DNA from: Thermodesulfobacteriota bacterium
GTDB taxonomy: Bacteria > Desulfobacterota > DSM-4660 > Desulfatiglandales > Desulfatiglandaceae
DNA length: 14,055 bases
NCBI GenBank assembly: GCA_028278625.1
Contig: JANQDY010000061.1
Location: 1 to 14,055 of the forward strand
Direction: 5' to 3'
Of this stretch, positions 13,550 to 14,055 are shown piece by piece. The notes beneath the pieces are model-generated. The model saw only the letters and a program-made list of their open reading frames with translations. It was not told where the DNA came from and searched no databases. Every line of letters starts with the position of its first letter. Position 1 is the first letter of the stretch. Position numbers and translations under genes: made by a program.

Positions 13550-13650
13550 AGGACACGCTAAACCTAACAGGAGCGGTTAACGGGTTCCAGTTGAAGCCGG
13601 AAACCGTTAATCCCAATCAAAATCTGAATGATGAAATCCAGAAATCTTGA
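13546..13650 (+). CDS. Possible 34-codon ORF overlapping the end of the fusion gene
   Basis: An ATG overlaps the stop of the preceding gene (ATGA, 13546-13549) and opens a 34-codon frame starting MKDTLNLTGAVNGF and ending DEIQKS. It resembles no family I know. The hairpin at 13577-13610 lies within it, which argues for an untranslated 3' region. It may be a translationally coupled small peptide, the cut-off start of a lost operon gene, or chance. Confidence 0.2.
   Translation: MKDTLNLTGAVNGFQLKPETVNPNQNLNDEIQKS
13577..13610 (+). terminator. Stem-loop after the padR operon (candidate terminator without T-tract)
   Basis: TTAACGGGTTCC (13577-13588) pairs with GGAAACCGTTAA (13599-13610) over 11 of 12 positions around a 10-base loop. 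It begins 28 bases after the stop of the fusion gene, where a terminator or 3'-protecting hairpin is expected. No run of T follows, so intrinsic termination would be weak. It may stabilise the mRNA end or work with Rho. Confidence 0.45.
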
Positions 13651-13945
13651 GGAGCTGGGTAGAGATCACTGCTGTGGATGTCAGGGCACTTGAGGAAGCC
13701 ACCGCATTATATATTTCTGATATCAAACGTTTTTTATGACAAAATATTCTTGGTCCGTGTCAAGGTATGCCAAGTCGAGAAGTCAAATGATTCAGACGTG
13801 TGGGAATTTGCGCCATTATCTTGATTTTCTGTTATCTCCTACCTGCGCTTCCCTCCAGCTCATTTGCCGGTGGATGCTCCAAAAAGCCCATGGGTTTGTT
13901 GGATATTTCATTCGCTTTCCATACTACTGTCATGTCACGCTTGTT
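13651..13945. other. Gene-poor stretch before the IS630-type gene
   Basis: No gene is supported here. A plus-strand frame at 13635-13739 reads AVDVRALEEATALYISDIKR before a TGA. Its composition is coding-like, but it lacks an ATG or ribosome site, so it may be the tail of a lost gene. A 75-codon frame from ATG 13736 shows no family resemblance and no ribosome site. The left end of an IS630-type element probably lies near the right side of this stretch. Confidence 0.35.
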
Positions 13946-13966
13946 ATATCGTATAAAATATGATAT
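13946..13966. repeat. AT-rich inverted repeat upstream of the transposase start
   Basis: ATATCGTAT (13946-13954) and ATATGATAT (13958-13966) are inverted with 8 of 9 matches around AAA. It is 40 bases before the GTG start. TTGTTA (13941-13946) and TATCCT (13964-13969), 17 bases apart, form a weak promoter over it. It could be an operator, or part of the terminal inverted repeat of the insertion sequence. Confidence 0.4.
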
Positions 13967-14005
13967 CCTCCTTTTATAAACGACTCTTTTTGGGGAGGAT
14001 CGATT

Positions 14006-14055
14006 GTGAAGAAATTCATTGTGACACTGACCGAAGAGGAGCGTAAATATTTAAC
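14006..14055 (+). mobile_element. IS630-type transposase, N-terminus (partial)
   Basis: GTG (14006-14008) follows a strong GGGGAGG ribosome site (13992-13998) by seven bases. It opens 16 codons to the right edge: KKFIVTLTEEERKYL. This closely resembles the conserved opening of IS630-family transposases or their split first ORF, before the helix-turn-helix. The catalytic DDE region would lie outside the window. The length available is short, so the family call is tentative, but the pattern and start context are good. Confidence 0.6.

Noticed and set aside
13736..13963. Plus-strand 75-codon ORF before the IS630-type start
   Set aside because: No ribosome site, no family resemblance, and its end runs into the AT-rich dyad.
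1..14055. CRISPR arrays, tRNA or rRNA genes, riboswitches
   Set aside because: No regularly spaced short direct repeats, cloverleaf-like blocks or rRNA-like sequence were noticed; a covariance-model scan was not possible here.

Overview
The window looks like a piece of a deltaproteobacterial (Desulfobacterota, probably Desulfobacteraceae-like) chromosome. This is inferred from family content: a CZB-type chemoreceptor start, an RsbW-like kinase, the tail of a Desulfobacteria-style sigma-54 activator, a very large Sec-exported beta-helix protein, and a PadR-controlled Fe-S flavoprotein/SCP2 gene. No rRNA, tRNA or CRISPR array was seen.

Layout. 1-677 (minus): the first 62 codons of a methyl-accepting chemotaxis protein that runs off the left edge, preceded in the same direction by an RsbW/HATPase_c_2-type gene. 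678-2066: mostly gene-free and decayed. It holds the C-terminal remnant of a sigma-54-dependent activator (minus) and an 11-bp inverted repeat. 2067-8813 (plus): one 2248-residue exported protein. It has an N-terminal extracytoplasmic region, seven propeller-like repeats, two copies of a parallel beta-helix module separated by FnIII-like and IPT/TIG-like domains, a C-terminal surface module, and an abrupt end. 8814-10640: a scarred segment with a tyrosine recombinase gene (minus) and a divergent DUF6653-type membrane protein gene (plus), both broken by small changes in simple-sequence tracts. 10715-13549 (plus): a promoter with an embedded palindrome, a PadR-family regulator, and an overlapping 730-codon gene encoding membrane region + SCP2 + Fe-S flavoprotein + SCP2. 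13550-14055: a hairpin, gene-poor DNA, and the first 16 codons of an IS630-type transposase leaving the window.

How it may work together. The most coherent unit is the padR-flavoprotein operon. The PadR protein probably represses its own promoter through the palindrome overlapping the -10 box. The downstream protein would combine membrane anchoring, two hydrophobic-ligand (SCP2) pockets and an FMN/[4Fe-4S] redox centre. This suggests redox chemistry on a membrane-derived lipophilic substrate; the substrate is unknown. Its coding sequence also contains a good internal ribosome site and ATG (12470), as if two genes fused by losing a stop codon. The giant protein is probably a secreted or surface adhesin or carbohydrate-binding protein. 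The recombinase, the IS630 start and the decayed genes mark the region as plastic. The frameshifts could be real decay or sequencing errors, and reads are needed to tell.
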